Source of the DNA: an uncultured Hyphomonadaceae bacterium
GTDB taxonomy: Bacteria > Pseudomonadota > Alphaproteobacteria > Caulobacterales > Hyphomonadaceae
NCBI GenBank assembly: GCA_938049795.1
Contig: CALLCD010000195.1
Coordinates: 1 to 14,396, forward strand
DNA length: 14,396 nt
Direction: 5' to 3'
In this document: positions 13,901 through 14,396 of the stretch, one piece after another
Layout: each line of letters starts with the position of its first letter
Position numbering within the stretch: position 1 is the first letter of the stretch
Notes under the pieces: generated by a model
The model's input: only the letters and a program-made list of their open reading frames with translations
The model's database searches: none
Told to the model about the DNA's origin: nothing
Position numbers and translations under genes: made by a program

Positions 13901-14357
13901 GCGCCTCCGCCGCCTCCGTCTTACCCTTGACCAGCAGCTTGCCCGCCTGCCCCTCGGCCCCGCCCGTCAGCAGGATCAACCCGTCCGTCTTTTCCAGAAG
14001 ATGCGCCCGCGCTAGACGCGGCACCCCGTCATCGGATTCCAGATACGCCGCCGAGCCAAGCTCCATCAGCCGCCCATAGCCCGTCTCGTCCTGCGCATAG
14101 AGGCTGACCCGCGAAACCTCCCCGCGCAAAGCGTCTTCGACAATATCAAAACAGCACGCCATGATCGGCTGCACACCCGCCGCCGCCAGCGCTTCGGATC
14201 GCTCCAGCGCGCCAAACAGATTGTTCCGGTCGGTCACCGCAATCGCTGGCATTTGATGCTCGACGGCCCACGCAGTGAGCGCCTTGGTCGTGATCATGCT
14301 CTCAAGCAAGGAATAGCTCGACCGGACGGCCAGATGGATAAAGGGTGATTCGCTCAA
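10938..14357 (-). CDS. dnaE: DNA polymerase III alpha subunit
   Basis: DnaE is the catalytic subunit of the replicative DNA polymerase. The gene is complete at 1139 residues, close to the 1160 of E. coli. It has an N-terminal PHP domain (about 6-270), a palm domain with GPGRGSGAGSLV (354-365) and the catalytic aspartates D398 and D400 in MPDFDVDF, and a third at D552 in VKFDFLGLKTLT. A helix-hairpin-helix region follows (LGALKGVGLEA), then an OB fold near the C terminus (FAFLTVSDPTGETELMVMPE) and a short tail. The start is TTG (14355-14357): TAGGAGAG lies about 8 bases upstream, and the conserved PHP start FIHLAVRSSYSLLES would be lost from the first in-frame ATG. In the PHP domain, the second His of the usual HxxxH metal site is Arg (H8, R12), so proofreading probably depends on a separate DnaQ. 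Confidence 0.97.
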   Translation of the reverse strand: MSESPFIHLAVRSSYSLLESMITTKALTAWAVEHQMPAIAVTDRNNLFGALERSEALAAAGVQPIMACCFDIVEDALRGEVSRVSLYAQDETGYGRLMELGSAAYLESDDGVPRLARAHLLEKTDGLILLTGGAEGQAGKLLVKGKTEAAEAQLLELAGAYPDRLYVELTRHGSQAENLVEAGLVELAYKLDLPLVATHDARFLKPSDAGAHDALMCISNGEYLGQEDRQKVEPDQYLKSAAEMAALFEDLPEAFENTAEIARRCAVKSEMRKPILPNFSGKGGQGEVDELRRQAEEGLAGRLAEADKLYTDETVYAERLEYELGIIEKMGFPGYFLIVSDFIKWAKEQGIPVGPGRGSGAGSLVAWSLLITDLDPLRFDLLFERFLNPERVSMPDFDVDFCQERRGEVIRYVRDKYGAEAVAMIITFGTLQAKAVVRDVGRVMQMQYFQVDRLAKLIPFNPANPPKLADAILDEPKFQEEKEKDPRVGELLDTALALEGLYRNAGTHAAGVVIGDRPLTELVPLYNDPRSDLPASQFNMKWAENAGLVKFDFLGLKTLTVIERALKFIRRDGGDVGPEWTRLDDEATYELMASGETLGVFQLEGQGMRDTLKRVKPGNIEDVIAIISLYRPGPMDNIPVFCDGKEDPSKIRYQHPDLKPILEATYGVPVYQEQVMRMAQELAGYSLGEADLLRRAMGKKKKEEMDKQRARFVEGCGARENKIDAPLANDIFDTMAKFAGYGFNKSHAAAYAVISYQTGYLKAHFPVAFLAASMSLDLHNTDKLAAFFQEAKRLKIPVILPDVNSSTPDFDVREDSVVYALGALKGVGLEAMKHLAEERERGGAFKSLHDLAERVDPKSLNKKAFEQLGRAGALSTLEPNRAQAYAAGPMMAAMAASAAEDRAGGQGGLFGDAEPAVRAAFPVRPDWNPQDMLDEEFGAVGFYLSGHPLDDVLETVDRSRLTMASEIAGKAMDRMVLEMIGVVRRRIEKPARSGGKFAFLTVSDPTGETELMVMPEMLNDVRERLEPGKSVSLRVEVRKREEEIRLSLARVLPLEEARLGTPVKTLTVRLGAGANLPELAAVLEAMVKAPAPERGEVLLHMPLGDGRVAAVKLAKTYPIGIKAQRALKAASCVEAVEAA

Positions 14358-14396
14358 AACCGGCTCTCCTATTACGCGAAGAGTATGCCGACTTTC

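Overview
The window reads as a chromosomal segment of an alphaproteobacterium. The main evidence is a circularly permuted (two-piece) tmRNA gene followed by an SspB of the short alphaproteobacterial type. Supporting signs are the obgE-proB overlap and the protein sequences of GuaA, ThyA and DnaE. Base composition is moderately GC-rich, with C-rich third codon positions in most genes. A marine Caulobacterales/Hyphomonadales-like organism is my best guess, but it is not proven. Most of the window is core metabolism and information processing, with one small accessory island (hicAB) and one solitary pilus-like surface gene.

Layout, left to right. (1) 1-1053: the 3' two-thirds of guaA (GMP synthase). 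(2) 1140-1832: a VUT-family membrane protein, probably a queuosine-precursor transporter, convergent with thyA (1829-2623, minus). (3) 2836-4539: a TadG-like protein with an N-terminal membrane anchor and a von Willebrand A domain interrupted by a long polar insert, followed by an intrinsic terminator. (4) About 4637-4948: permuted ssrA (tmRNA), encoding the tag ANDNFAEGELLAA. (5) 5141-5632: sspB, the ClpXP adaptor for ssrA-tagged proteins, then a hotdog-fold thioesterase (5640-6104). (6) 6091-7347 minus: a TetA-like MFS transporter, and 7569-7961 minus: a MAPEG-family membrane protein. (7) 8066-8668 minus: a hicA-hicB toxin-antitoxin operon with a near-perfect palindromic operator over its -10 element. 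(8) 8798-10941 plus: obgE and proB, overlapping by ATGA. (9) 10938-14357 minus: dnaE, complete, starting with TTG.

Two groups of genes work together. ssrA and sspB form a ribosome-rescue and proteolysis pair: tmRNA tags stalled products, and SspB hands the tagged proteins to ClpXP. hicA and hicB form a toxin-antitoxin pair placed just upstream of, and divergent from, the essential GTPase gene obgE. All three convergent gene junctions overlap at their stop codons, which leaves no room for intergenic terminators. I saw no CRISPR array, insertion sequence, transposase, rRNA, or ordinary tRNA. Nothing here is clearly a new system; the points most worth a second look are the ssrA tag with its neighbouring adaptor, the hicAB/obgE junction, and the split-domain TadG-like protein.
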